Source: Corynebacterium sp. J010B-136
Lineage (GTDB): Bacteria > Actinomycetota > Actinomycetes > Mycobacteriales > Mycobacteriaceae
Direction of reading: 5' to 3'
DNA length: 64,000 bases
NCBI RefSeq assembly: GCF_002967075.1
Contig: NZ_PUGE01000006.1
Coordinates: 114,208 to 178,207, forward strand
Under the pieces are notes generated by a model, which was given only the letters and a program-made list of their open reading frames with translations, had not been told where the DNA came from and ran no database searches. Below, one piece after another: positions 28,157 through 38,067 of the stretch (within the stretch, counting starts at the first letter, position 1; every line of letters starts with the position of its first letter). Position numbers and translations under genes: made by a program.

Positions 28157-30235
28157 TCACTCTTGCACCAAACGTGCTGCCACAACTTCGCGTGCCCATT
28201 GCTCGGGGAGAGCTTCGAAGAACTTCAATCCTTCCAACGCACGGTCATCTACTTTGGGAAGTGGACGTTTGTCTTTCGGTAGTCCCTCAATCTCACTGAT
28301 TCGTTCTGCAACGGCCTTTCTGTCCAGTGGGCGCTGCAGGCGGATCCGGTCGTGCCGCGCTGATTGTGATTGTCGTGCTAACGAATCACCAAGCCAAGCT
28401 ATGAGTTGTTGGTTTCGGGGCCTACCTGCCCAGGTCCACCACTCCGGTTCCAAAGAGTTAGAGTTCGAGGCCTCTACGAAAATGAGACCGTGATTTGATA
28501 CCAGGCTCCGTCCACTCGCGCGTAAGTTCGCAAGTGCGTCTGAAGCCCGAGACGATAAAAGTACCCCGCCTGGATCCTTGCCAAGTAAAACATCCCGCAT
28601 CCCCTTTGCTAGTGCTGCCCCCACACCACCTGAAGACATCCCCCAGCGGGCTATCCCGCTAAGATCTGTTGCTTCCACACGAACTTGGCGTCGGGACCAG
28701 TTTATGTCAGTGACCTTCCACGACCTTCCAGCTAGTGCTAACACGCGCGGCCCTTCGACGGAGGTAGTCAGTGTGTGTGACTCTACGGTGCCGATCTCGG
28801 CGCGCCCAGCCAGCACTGTGAAGAGTGGCGGAGAAGTGAACGCGCTCAAAAGCTCCATGAAATGCCGACGGCCGAACGCCTTTTCGGCGGCTTCTCCTAT
28901 AAAAACATAAGGCCCGTCCTCGTTGAGCATGCCTGCGGAAAGTAAGTATTCCAGCACCTCATCGGCCTGTCGTCCTAGAGACGATCGTGACATGAGCGTG
29001 GATGCTGTCCAGCGTTCGTGCCAGGTAGAACGTGGGAGAGCTCCTTCCGATAGGCAAGCTGCAAGAATCTGCTGTGCTACTAGGTGAAGCGGAAGAACTG
29101 GTGGAACGACTGGTTCCACGAAACCATCTGCCCATGCATTGAGCATTCCCAGAGTTTGGAGTAATTCCTGGTCGTCAAGTGATATAAACAAACAGTTTCG
29201 GGTTGTTTCAGCGCGCCTACCCGTGCGTCCTAGCCTCTGCAAAAACGATGAAACGGACGATTGGGACCCAATTTGAATCACTCGGTCAAGGTCGCCGATG
29301 TCGATGCCGAGTTCGAGGGTGGAAGTTGCCACGATGATGCAATTGGTCGCCGTAGCAAATGCCTCTTCAGAACGCCGACGTTCCGTAGCTGATAAGGACG
29401 AATGCGACAGATACACGTCAACGTTGCGATCCCCCAATGCTACAGCAAGCTTTTCCGCGCGAGCACGAGAATCAACAAAGACAAGCCGCTTTTCTCCCTG
29501 ATGAAGCTTAGAAAGCAGAGTTGCGGCTTGCTCCAGGGATTCAACTCGATCGACCCGCAATTCAGGTACAACAGCGGTACCGGGTACCTCAGGATTAATT
29601 ACTTGCCCCGGTCGATCTAGTGAACCTTGTAACCAGCCGAGCAAATCCTCTGGATTCCCGACTGTTGCGGACATTCCTATCCTCTGGATAGGAGACTTTA
29701 CTAGATGCTCCAAGCGTGCGAGCACTCCTTGAAGGTGCCATCCACGGTCATCTCCTGCGAAAGAGTGAACTTCGTCGATGATGACGGAGCGCACCCCTCC
29801 CAAGAATCGTCGGTGGTCAACCCCTCTTGAGACCATCATTGCTTCGAGGGACTCGGGAGTCGTGAGTAGTACATCGGGTGGGTCAGATAGCATCTTTTTA
29901 CGCGCTGACTGTCCTACATCTCCATGCCACACACCGACCCTGCGCCCGAGCCAGGATGCGTAGCCACTTAAACGGGGTTCTAAGTTGTTGAGTAGAGCCT
30001 TGAGCGGGCAGAGATAGAGAACGCTTACTCCGCAAAAGTTTTCAGTTCCCAGGCGGCTTAGCACGGGAAAGAATGCTGCCTCCGTTTTTCCACCGGCAGT
30101 GGGAGCAAGCAGTATTGCATCTTCGCCATTAATGAGTGGATCTACTGCGGCCTCCTGGAGCGGACGTAATCCTGGCCATCGCAGCGTGGTTGCAATATGG
30201 TGCTGGAGCACGGGGTGTAGAGACGAAAATCCCAT
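28157..30235 (-). CDS. brxHI: BREX type 2 ATP-dependent helicase BrxHI
   Basis: Superfamily 2 helicase of 692 residues. Motif Q-like GLRPLQEAAVDPL, Walker A APTAGGKT (44-51), DEVH box IIDEVHSF (about 152-159), motif III GMSATVGN, and in the second domain VATSTLELGIDIGDLDRV and QRLGRTGRRAE, the Lhr-like helicase pattern. The C-terminal 250 residues are specific to the family. It is the last gene of the Pgl/BREX operon; its ATG overlaps the stop of brxD by one base (TAATG). In type 2 BREX the order pglW-pglX-pglY-pglZ-brxD-brxHI is standard, and this gene occupies the brxHI place. Its exact role in phage exclusion is not settled. Confidence 0.92.
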   Translation of the reverse strand: MGFSSLHPVLQHHIATTLRWPGLRPLQEAAVDPLINGEDAILLAPTAGGKTEAAFFPVLSRLGTENFCGVSVLYLCPLKALLNNLEPRLSGYASWLGRRVGVWHGDVGQSARKKMLSDPPDVLLTTPESLEAMMVSRGVDHRRFLGGVRSVIIDEVHSFAGDDRGWHLQGVLARLEHLVKSPIQRIGMSATVGNPEDLLGWLQGSLDRPGQVINPEVPGTAVVPELRVDRVESLEQAATLLSKLHQGEKRLVFVDSRARAEKLAVALGDRNVDVYLSHSSLSATERRRSEEAFATATNCIIVATSTLELGIDIGDLDRVIQIGSQSSVSSFLQRLGRTGRRAETTRNCLFISLDDQELLQTLGMLNAWADGFVEPVVPPVLPLHLVAQQILAACLSEGALPRSTWHERWTASTLMSRSSLGRQADEVLEYLLSAGMLNEDGPYVFIGEAAEKAFGRRHFMELLSAFTSPPLFTVLAGRAEIGTVESHTLTTSVEGPRVLALAGRSWKVTDINWSRRQVRVEATDLSGIARWGMSSGGVGAALAKGMRDVLLGKDPGGVLLSSRASDALANLRASGRSLVSNHGLIFVEASNSNSLEPEWWTWAGRPRNQQLIAWLGDSLARQSQSARHDRIRLQRPLDRKAVAERISEIEGLPKDKRPLPKVDDRALEGLKFFEALPEQWAREVVAARLVQE

Positions 30236-31503
30236 TAGAACTCGATGTCGTCCGGGTCGGTTGCTATAGCAGCGCGTTCTGTATCATTCATTGATGCGGA
30301 AGTGATGTCAACTGTGTAGTCCTTGCGTGGATCGAAATCAGGGTGAATATCTACTCTGTCTAAGACATCGATGAGAGTACGCAGGAATTGACGCGGGGCG
30401 ATGCCGACTTGTCCACCGAGTTCGCCGGCAACTGAAGAAGCCAGATCGTCAACGAATGTATCGTCTGCTGACCCCGCAACTCGGTCACTTGTTCCATCGA
30501 CATACAAGTCCCGAACTTTTCGTCCGACCATGCCTAGTCGTTCCAGGTTGAAACTTTGCAGCCGTATCTGTGGAAGGCGAGGATTGTCCCACCGCGGGTC
30601 GCCAGAGAAATCAACGTGCAGTCGGGATTCTAGCGGAGGTAGGCGTTTAATTCCCTGTGGTCCTTCGAAAAAAGCGGTAGTCCCAGTGATTAGCAAATAC
30701 AGGCCCGGATAATTTCCAGAGTCAATCTCATCGATCCACTGTCGTAGAGCGTTGAGTGCTTTTTCTCTGGTGTCGGAGCGCATTCGCTGTAAAGTCTCCA
30801 CTTCATCAAGCACGAGAACAAGGCCGGGGTGTCCGGAGCCGCGCAGTATTTCGAGCAGCCCGCGGATGAATCCCGTGGCGGTGAAGTGATCGAGGTCGGA
30901 TTTCACGCCAGCATAGCTTTTGATGGATGCGGATACGGTAGGTTGGCCGCCGAGCCATGCGGCGAGTCCATCAGCCACTGCGGCATTATCTTCGAGAACT
31001 GCTCGACGATATCCACGTAGAGCAAGTGGAAATACGGGGGCAGCCTGAGCGATGGGTGCTAGGCGTTCCTCCATGACTGTTTCGGGGTCTTGGCCGGAAG
31101 TTTCGGCGTCTGTCTCCACTTGGAAAAGCCATAGATCTAGGACCGAGCGAAAAGCCTGTCGTGGGAAGGAATCAGTGCGTAACTCTTCAATTAAGCGTCG
31201 GTAGACAGTTTCAAGTTTATGGAGGGGAGTCTCCAGCTCGGAGATTTGAACCTCCGACACTGCAAAACCGCGTGCGAGAGCGTGCTGTTCTATCCAGCGT
31301 GCAGCGAAGGTCTTGCCCGAACCGTATTCGCCGCGAACGGCTTTGAACACTGCGCCACCGCTCGCAACTCTGTCGAGCTCGCTGCCGATGACGCTCTCAA
31401 GATGATCGAGTCCGACAGCTAATTGATCGAGGCCTTCTGCGGGCACTGTGCCACGACGGAGTGCGTCAATAACTGCAGCGCGTCGTGCAGGGGAGATACT
31501 CAT
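30235..31503 (-). CDS. brxD: BREX system ATP-binding protein BrxD
   Basis: P-loop ATPase of 422 residues. It starts with SPARRAAVIDALRRGTVPAEG, the typical BrxD opening. Walker A is GEYGSGKT (58-65). Walker B is LVLVLDEVETLQ near residue 225. The central part carries YLLITGTTAFFEG (sensor-like) and the C-terminal part FLRTLIDVLDRV, all consistent with the BrxD (DUF2791) family. It starts five bases after the pglZ stop and overlaps brxHI by one base, so translation is coupled. It is an accessory component of type 2 BREX. Confidence 0.92.
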   Translation of the reverse strand: MSISPARRAAVIDALRRGTVPAEGLDQLAVGLDHLESVIGSELDRVASGGAVFKAVRGEYGSGKTFAARWIEQHALARGFAVSEVQISELETPLHKLETVYRRLIEELRTDSFPRQAFRSVLDLWLFQVETDAETSGQDPETVMEERLAPIAQAAPVFPLALRGYRRAVLEDNAAVADGLAAWLGGQPTVSASIKSYAGVKSDLDHFTATGFIRGLLEILRGSGHPGLVLVLDEVETLQRMRSDTREKALNALRQWIDEIDSGNYPGLYLLITGTTAFFEGPQGIKRLPPLESRLHVDFSGDPRWDNPRLPQIRLQSFNLERLGMVGRKVRDLYVDGTSDRVAGSADDTFVDDLASSVAGELGGQVGIAPRQFLRTLIDVLDRVDIHPDFDPRKDYTVDITSASMNDTERAAIATDPDDIEF

Positions 31504-31508
31504 GCCGT

Positions 31509-34247
31509 TTAGACTCCAAACTGTTCAAATAGCAGATCGACGTTGAGAACGATATCGGTTCCTTCGATGCTCAAGACTTCGACACCGTCCATGTTGACTA
31601 CTTGTCGCATTTTATTAATCGTGCCCTGTCCGGTGATCCGAGACAGTGACCACTTAGCGGTCAACGAATCGACGGCCATACGCCCATTGTTGCGGGAGAT
31701 AGCTCGCAGCATGTCAACGAATTCTTCGACGGACCTGGCTGGCGGACCGTAACTCCGGTAGCGCGTGGGGAGCAGGGATTTGCTGCTCTGCAAGAGGGAA
31801 TCGAATCGGTCTTTACGAATACTCGGTTGAGATTCCTGGAAGGTCAGCATGCCTTGACCCTCTGAAGCAGTCTTTGGATTATTTTTCGCTTTTGGCACAT
31901 TCTGTGCAGCTGGTGTTTGCGCTGGAGTAGGAACCTCCTCGCGGACTTGCCACCACGCCGGCAAACGTACTTCCTGCGTTAGCACGTCATCGGTGTAAGC
32001 CGAATTATTGGCAAAATCCGCTGGCGATTGGGTCAAGACTGTTACTGGGATACATACCTCAGCTAGGGAGGCTCCCCCGTGATAACCGGAAGTCTTAGCT
32101 GAGTATCGAGTGTCCTCGTCTACAGCAAGGATTGCGGTATTTTCCCCAGCCGCCATTACCCTGGGGCCGCTCAGCCGAACCTCATTTTCTTTTGCCGGGT
32201 TGTCAGCATCGTCCGGTCGCCAGCGCGCGGAAGAGGCTTCGGCCACACGACTGAGTCCCGAAACGTGGCGTTCTGGAATGTGTCCGTGATCGGAAACCAA
32301 CACGACCGTACGGCCCACCCGAGCGGCGCCTTCCAAGAGATTAGAAAGAAAAGCAATGTCCTGTACTTGCCAGGTGGTATTCATCGGATTGGCAGCAGCC
32401 AAAGAATCATCGATGTCATTCAGTACTGCAGCCACAATCGGGTGGTCAGTGGTGTTTTCAACCGTGGAACGCACGATATCATTGATGCCAGTGGTCAAGT
32501 CGTTCTTATGAAAGAGTGTCACTGCGTTTGCGCCATTTCCGATTGGACCTAGCTTCTTGGAAAACCCCTTTTTTTCTTCGCTTTGTCCGCCGTAATTGAC
32601 TTCACCGCTGAACAAACTATTCCGCGAGACATTGGTGATCGTCGGAAATGCTGCTAGGGCTGTCCGTAAGCGGTCCTCTACTGGAAGCAACTCCCGCCAT
32701 GTTCCTGGGTAGGTGGACATAATCGACTGAGTCAGGTCGTTTGCAGCAGATACCGAACAGCCATCGAGCACTAGCAAGAGAATTGGTAGTGACGATTCGT
32801 CATCCGTGCGACTGACGAGGGGGGCGATGACGGAGTCGAGAACTTCTTCGACATACAGGATATCCTTCGAGTTTGCTGAGCTTCCTCCATTGGTTGCAAG
32901 GCTGCGCGCAAACTCCCGATCAGCGTTTCTGCGATGCGGACGAACACGCTGGATAAGCTGAGTGGCTGCGGCGGCTAGTCGGGAATTAGACTGTCCCCAC
33001 CACGATGCAGACACACACGTGTCGACCCAACTGAGTTCATCTCGGTACCAAGAGATCCACCCAGCGAGCGTGGATGGGAATTGTGGTTTGGGTAGGCTAA
33101 GCCACTGAGCAAGGCGTGCGCAAGCATTCACGGTAGCCACGTCACGAGCATAGGATGAGAGACCGACGTGTTCGTTTACTAGTCGGTGCGCCACGACTAG
33201 CTCTTGTTTGTTGTCGCTACTGAGAAAGTACTCGATTGCTGCTGCTGCCTCATCGAGACGGGCGTCAAGGCCAGCATCCAGAACCGTGGAGTGACGAAGC
33301 AGCTTCTCTGCTCCTAATTTATAAGCCAGCTGCTGAGCATCGTGCCGGACGGATTTGTGATCGTCTGGCAAACTTCGATAAGCATCGATTGCAGCTTGGG
33401 ACCAAGCCTCCCATTCTGACGCGCGTGATTGGGAAATACCTGTAGCGACTCGGAAACCACCTTCAGCTCCTGCCCGGTGAGTTTCATCCATTCCAGCGGT
33501 TGGAACGATAACTTCAGCGACAAGACCATACGCGAGCAGCTGACCTGGGCCGTGCTTTCCGAGATACTTAATAGCGGACGATGCATTGGTACCCAACTGA
33601 CGAGACAACCAATCCCATGCACGATCCTGTACGGCTTTGGGTACTCTTTCAGCGAAATCTTGCCAGGATGCAGCAGCTCGATCATCCGCAGACCAGAGGA
33701 TTAGCTCTGCTAGCGTGGATGTAGCGCCAGGGTGGTTCTTGAATAATTTTGCATAGAGAAGTTCACGCGACACATGATCTGAGCTGAGTACTCCAGCAGG
33801 AGCCGGGCGCACACTCGCGTCGACGGAATCGAAGTAAGATAACAATCCGGGAATATCGCGTAGAGAAGGAACAACATCGGAGTGCTGTCGAGTTGCAGAA
33901 AAACGATTGCGTAGGCTGTCGCTGGGGTCCGGAGTGAAGACGCGTCCGTAAGGGTAAAGCTTTTCCTGCAGATCGAGAGGCATCTCTGAATCTGGCAGCG
34001 TGGTCAGGAAGAACCTCCACGGGGAAGCTTCATCGGATCGTCGTAATGCTGCACGCAGTAGCAATGGTGTGTTTACACGTTGGACTTCGATATTCTGGCC
34101 GTTGCTGACCCATTGGTCTCGACCAACAAAATCAGCAGAGGTGCGAATCGCAACAGTGGCGTGAGTGTAGTTCTTATTCCGCAGCTTTTCGACGTGTTGC
34201 TCGATATCACGTGGAGTCACGGTGAACGAGGACTGCAAACTGGTCAC
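31509..34247 (-). CDS. pglZ: BREX type 2 alkaline-phosphatase-like protein PglZ
   Basis: Core BREX protein of 912 residues. The GTG start overlaps the pglY stop by one base (TAGTG). The N-terminal 450 residues are family-specific. The PglZ phosphatase-like domain follows, with LPILLLVLDGCSVSAAND (metal-binding Asp in LDG) and RTVVLVSDHGHIPERHV (SDHG motif) and then SGYHGGASLAEVCIPV with the conserved GYHGG. A winged-helix-like C-terminal segment ends the protein. In Streptomyces PglZ is required for phage growth limitation and is toxic without PglX partners; the biochemical activity is not well defined. Confidence 0.94.
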   Translation of the reverse strand: MTSLQSSFTVTPRDIEQHVEKLRNKNYTHATVAIRTSADFVGRDQWVSNGQNIEVQRVNTPLLLRAALRRSDEASPWRFFLTTLPDSEMPLDLQEKLYPYGRVFTPDPSDSLRNRFSATRQHSDVVPSLRDIPGLLSYFDSVDASVRPAPAGVLSSDHVSRELLYAKLFKNHPGATSTLAELILWSADDRAAASWQDFAERVPKAVQDRAWDWLSRQLGTNASSAIKYLGKHGPGQLLAYGLVAEVIVPTAGMDETHRAGAEGGFRVATGISQSRASEWEAWSQAAIDAYRSLPDDHKSVRHDAQQLAYKLGAEKLLRHSTVLDAGLDARLDEAAAAIEYFLSSDNKQELVVAHRLVNEHVGLSSYARDVATVNACARLAQWLSLPKPQFPSTLAGWISWYRDELSWVDTCVSASWWGQSNSRLAAAATQLIQRVRPHRRNADREFARSLATNGGSSANSKDILYVEEVLDSVIAPLVSRTDDESSLPILLLVLDGCSVSAANDLTQSIMSTYPGTWRELLPVEDRLRTALAAFPTITNVSRNSLFSGEVNYGGQSEEKKGFSKKLGPIGNGANAVTLFHKNDLTTGINDIVRSTVENTTDHPIVAAVLNDIDDSLAAANPMNTTWQVQDIAFLSNLLEGAARVGRTVVLVSDHGHIPERHVSGLSRVAEASSARWRPDDADNPAKENEVRLSGPRVMAAGENTAILAVDEDTRYSAKTSGYHGGASLAEVCIPVTVLTQSPADFANNSAYTDDVLTQEVRLPAWWQVREEVPTPAQTPAAQNVPKAKNNPKTASEGQGMLTFQESQPSIRKDRFDSLLQSSKSLLPTRYRSYGPPARSVEEFVDMLRAISRNNGRMAVDSLTAKWSLSRITGQGTINKMRQVVNMDGVEVLSIEGTDIVLNVDLLFEQFGV

Positions 34248-37200
34248 TAGCGGCCACCCAGCTTTTCAATGGTGACTTTAATCGGGGTGCCGTCTAAAGT
34301 CAGCTGCTGAATTTGCTCGATGACTTCCGACGCATCAGTGACATGTTCAAACACCAATGGGACAGTTTCGGAAGTCGGGTCTTGGTGGTGGTCTACACGT
34401 TTCGGCTCCGGACTGGAATTCGGAAGCCGCTGTGCTAGTGCACTAGTCCACTGGGAGAATTGTTCTTCGAATCTATCAATGGCCCTGTCTGCAGGAATTT
34501 TGAACTGATGAGCTTTCAAAGCTTCTTCCAACTCATCCAGCACACCTGCTGCTCCTAGATCATCACCAGGATGTTGCAAGGCGTAATTTCTTAATGTGGT
34601 TAGGTTACTGGTCAGCTGTGTCGAATTCAGCTCACGCAATGCGTCGGTGGATGAAGCTGCTTCTTTAAGGGAGACTGAAGCCTCTTGGGGAGAAGCACCT
34701 AAAATTCGGTTGTCAGCGGTCCGCGCGTTGGCCAGTCGCTCTACAAGCGCGACTGCGTCACCTCGGACAGAACTCAATGAGTCCAGCAGGTTCCGTGTTT
34801 CCACGGCTAGACGGACTCGCTGAGTTTGGGAGCCCCAATCCAGCTTGTGCGACAAAATTCCGAGTTCAGTGCTCAGTGATTGAGCAGCATCCCGGTGCTC
34901 GTTGACTGCATCTATCACCTCGTTCTGAAGACTCGTAAGATTATCTCCATTTAAGTGCTCAAATACGTTAATGCCAAACAAATGTTGCGCGACCAGAATC
35001 GCAGAATTCCAAGCCTCAGGATCCGGCAGAGCTACCGGGCGTAACTGCATGTCACCGTCAAACTCGGTGATTGTCGGTGGTTTAATTTGTGCGTTGTATC
35101 GGTACCAGGATCTGTGGTGAAAAGCTGTCCACGCTCCAACGTATAGGTCGACGGTCAGATCACTTAGTCCTTGACGAGGCGTAAGCGCAAGAATCGCGTT
35201 TCGTAGTTCAGCAACCTTGATTGGAGCGTCCAAATCTTTTCCCGAATTGCGGAGTTGGGCGTTGATTGAAGACATTGATGAGCCGACTGTGTCGGCATTA
35301 AATACGATATGAGATTCTTGAACGTTTGCAATGTCTAGCGGAGCTAGGATCATTTTAGTGGCCCGAGATGCTTCAATACTAAGGTCAGTGCGGTCATTAC
35401 GGTTTGCTGCAGCTTCTCGGAGGGCAGTTAATACGTGGTTGAAGTCGGCAGGACGGATGGCCTTATCTGCATTGAATGATGGGTGATCAGGATATTTGTG
35501 ATCGAAAGCCTGTTCGATGAGCCGGTCTGTGGCCTCTGCCATAGTGGTGCCCACCGGTTTCGTCAAATGTAGTGCAGGATCTAAACTTTTCAGCGGCTCC
35601 TGGCCTTCGGGGAATTGAATGCCTGAAGCTGCTCCATAGACTTCCGCGATCAATGTCCGGAATTGGTTGCTGAGGGTTGTACGGCGTTGCTCCAGCACGG
35701 AGCGAACTGCGGTTGCAGCGTCACCCGCGAGCCGTGCGGTGTAATCACGGAACCCGGATGGTTCGAGCACTCGGTTAATAATGACAAGTTCACCGAGCCT
35801 GGACATTTGCTCGGAACTAAAGAACTGCGGCAGCCACACAATCGTAAAAGGGGCCTGATCACGAACTGGTAAAGCTTCGACTCGACGATGGTCCTCAGCG
35901 GGGGTGTGCCCATGCTCATCAAAGGGAAGGTCGATGACAATACGAAGTGCCCCAGGCGTGTTGGCGAAGAAGTCATCGTTAGATAGCTCCGCAGTGTTGC
36001 GGACGTTACCAAAAATTACTTCGACCTTTCGAGGCGTACCCTTCCATGACACCGCACGGGTGAGACTGCTATCCGCTTCCATGTTGATGTTAGAAACGCG
36101 TAATGCATCACCGAGGAACTCCCGCACGAGGTTGAGACGTCGCTGTGGCGTATCCTCTTGCCGTGCAGCGTCAATAACCTCTTCCCAAGGAACCTCCTCG
36201 AGTTTGAGAGTAATGATCGGGTCTCGAGAATCTTCAGAGATAATGATCTCCGGGAACTCGCCGGCCCAATTGCGCAAGGTGGTTAATGCGTTGGTGACGT
36301 CGTCACCCTCGAAAATCTTGACCATAGATCCGTGGTTGAGATGCACGAGTCGTGAGGCAGTGATCGCTTTGAGAGAAGGGACTTCGGGGGCAAGAGCAGC
36401 CATAATAAGAGTTTTCCCAAGGCGTAGTTTGCCGCGGGCATCCTTGTGCAAATCTGCTTCCTTGGTAGACAGATCAGCACCAGCTTCTCGGTAAATTAAG
36501 GGGCGTAGCTTTTCCTGCCAGAACTTCCGGCCGTTTCTGAATCGCTGGATTAACGATGACTGTCCTTGTGACTGTGAACCGGTATCGGAAGTGATGATGT
36601 GATCGAAGGCATCGCCGACGGGAATGACTTGGTCAATTGTCATGGTGTCTCGCTTCTCGACGAGAAGTTTTTCCATTACTTTTAGTGCTGTGCGCTCGCG
36701 CTGCATCGCGGGGGAAAGATGGACGAGCGTGTCGACTAATGCAGGCGAGAAGGGAAAAACCAATTTAAAGGCATCCATGCTTGAGGCTTGGTGGCTGTCT
36801 GTTGTATTCACGCCGTCTAGCAGCACGTTGGAGATCTCTGGTCGAAGCTTCAGTCGGTCGAATGCTTGTTGTAGTACAAGTTGCTGGCCAGGCTTCGGAG
36901 TAAGAAGTCGCCGATTGGCAATCTCTGGCAAGTTTTGGGAACCCAGCTCGATGTTACGGAAGCGTCCTTCTTGGTGCTGGAGTGCTTTACGTCGTGCTTC
37001 CATGGTAGAGCCAGCTTCGGAAGTATTCTCCTGCCAATAGGCGAGGTCATGTTGACGAGCGATGAACGAGATCACCGGCACAGCCATTGTGCCGACATTG
37101 CTTTCGACCAGCAGGGTGAGCTTTTGTGCTTCCCGATTGAACATCTCTTGATCAGAGATCATGAAGGTTAGCCACAGAATTAGTTCGTCGAGGAGCAGTA

Positions 37201-38059
37201 CCACCCCCTCGTAACCGAGGGTTTTCGCGTGGTTGGACATAATATTTAGCCCCTCCGCTAGAGGCAGCCACTCAGAACCAGTGGCGTAGGAGCTGAAGAT
37301 AGTCTGTGTTAGTGCAGATGCTAGGGCGGAGCGGGACTCGGAATAGGCACTTGGATTACGGGCCTCATCGAAAGCTTCCGCGTCCCAGCCGGAATAGAGA
37401 TGCTCGCCGCCGAAAATAGAAAGGTCGATACCAGCAGCTTCGGCCCCTACAGTTTTCTGCTGCCCGGAGGGCATAGAATCTGCATTATTTAGTTCGGCGA
37501 AGAATGCTTCATCCCCCATGCGGGTGCGCATCTTCTGGGCATCCTCGAAGAGCGCACCCGTAGAATGCAGCACCGGTGGGGTAACCCCAGGGTGCAGCTT
37601 ACTGACCTGTTGGAGATAACCTCTGAAGATTGTATCTTCAATGGTCTTTGAACCGAGGAAATGAAACTTCAACTGTAGGAGTTTTGAATTGACAGCCTTC
37701 GGGTGATCAGCAACAAAAGGCTGGAGATCGGCGATCTCGCGGGTGAGTGGTTCACCAGCGAGAATTGCGTAGAGCACCGCCATGAAATGCGACTTACCAG
37801 AACCGAAAGAGCCAGACAGGTAGGCGCCCTGATTCTCACCGGTGTTCAACCCCGCTTCGACGTGCTCGAGGGCAGCATGCATATTCCGTGCAATATCTTC
37901 AGTGACAACGTAGGACTCCAGGGTGTCACGAAGATGTGCATCGTCGGTGGAATCTTCGAGTTTGAGCACGAAAGTCTGAGACTGGTACTCGGGGATATCG
38001 AAAACATCACGCAATAAAGGTGCGCTAGACGATGCTTGAGCGAACGGGTTGAACGACAT
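34247..38059 (-). CDS. pglY: BREX type 2 ATPase PglY (BrxC-like)
   Basis: Large P-loop ATPase of 1270 residues and the counterpart of BrxC. Walker A is GSFGSGKS (83-90), preceded by NTGENQGAYLSG. The Walker B-like hydrophobic strand GVVLLLDELILWL lies near residue 287. The middle is rich in long helical segments, and the last 350 residues include likely coiled coil (ELNSTQLTSNLTTLRNYA region). It begins eight bases before the pglX stop in operon order (gap 38060-38067) and overlaps pglZ by one base. No ribosome binding site irregularity. PglY is essential for the Pgl phenotype in Streptomyces. Confidence 0.93.
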   Translation of the reverse strand: MSFNPFAQASSSAPLLRDVFDIPEYQSQTFVLKLEDSTDDAHLRDTLESYVVTEDIARNMHAALEHVEAGLNTGENQGAYLSGSFGSGKSHFMAVLYAILAGEPLTREIADLQPFVADHPKAVNSKLLQLKFHFLGSKTIEDTIFRGYLQQVSKLHPGVTPPVLHSTGALFEDAQKMRTRMGDEAFFAELNNADSMPSGQQKTVGAEAAGIDLSIFGGEHLYSGWDAEAFDEARNPSAYSESRSALASALTQTIFSSYATGSEWLPLAEGLNIMSNHAKTLGYEGVVLLLDELILWLTFMISDQEMFNREAQKLTLLVESNVGTMAVPVISFIARQHDLAYWQENTSEAGSTMEARRKALQHQEGRFRNIELGSQNLPEIANRRLLTPKPGQQLVLQQAFDRLKLRPEISNVLLDGVNTTDSHQASSMDAFKLVFPFSPALVDTLVHLSPAMQRERTALKVMEKLLVEKRDTMTIDQVIPVGDAFDHIITSDTGSQSQGQSSLIQRFRNGRKFWQEKLRPLIYREAGADLSTKEADLHKDARGKLRLGKTLIMAALAPEVPSLKAITASRLVHLNHGSMVKIFEGDDVTNALTTLRNWAGEFPEIIISEDSRDPIITLKLEEVPWEEVIDAARQEDTPQRRLNLVREFLGDALRVSNINMEADSSLTRAVSWKGTPRKVEVIFGNVRNTAELSNDDFFANTPGALRIVIDLPFDEHGHTPAEDHRRVEALPVRDQAPFTIVWLPQFFSSEQMSRLGELVIINRVLEPSGFRDYTARLAGDAATAVRSVLEQRRTTLSNQFRTLIAEVYGAASGIQFPEGQEPLKSLDPALHLTKPVGTTMAEATDRLIEQAFDHKYPDHPSFNADKAIRPADFNHVLTALREAAANRNDRTDLSIEASRATKMILAPLDIANVQESHIVFNADTVGSSMSSINAQLRNSGKDLDAPIKVAELRNAILALTPRQGLSDLTVDLYVGAWTAFHHRSWYRYNAQIKPPTITEFDGDMQLRPVALPDPEAWNSAILVAQHLFGINVFEHLNGDNLTSLQNEVIDAVNEHRDAAQSLSTELGILSHKLDWGSQTQRVRLAVETRNLLDSLSSVRGDAVALVERLANARTADNRILGASPQEASVSLKEAASSTDALRELNSTQLTSNLTTLRNYALQHPGDDLGAAGVLDELEEALKAHQFKIPADRAIDRFEEQFSQWTSALAQRLPNSSPEPKRVDHHQDPTSETVPLVFEHVTDASEVIEQIQQLTLDGTPIKVTIEKLGGR

Positions 38060-38067
38060 CGCGGCGG

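Noticed and set aside
28001..28282. Open frame of 93 residues after tRNA-fMet copy 2
   Set aside because: Runs antisense into the end of brxHI, with no ribosome binding site and no recognisable motif.
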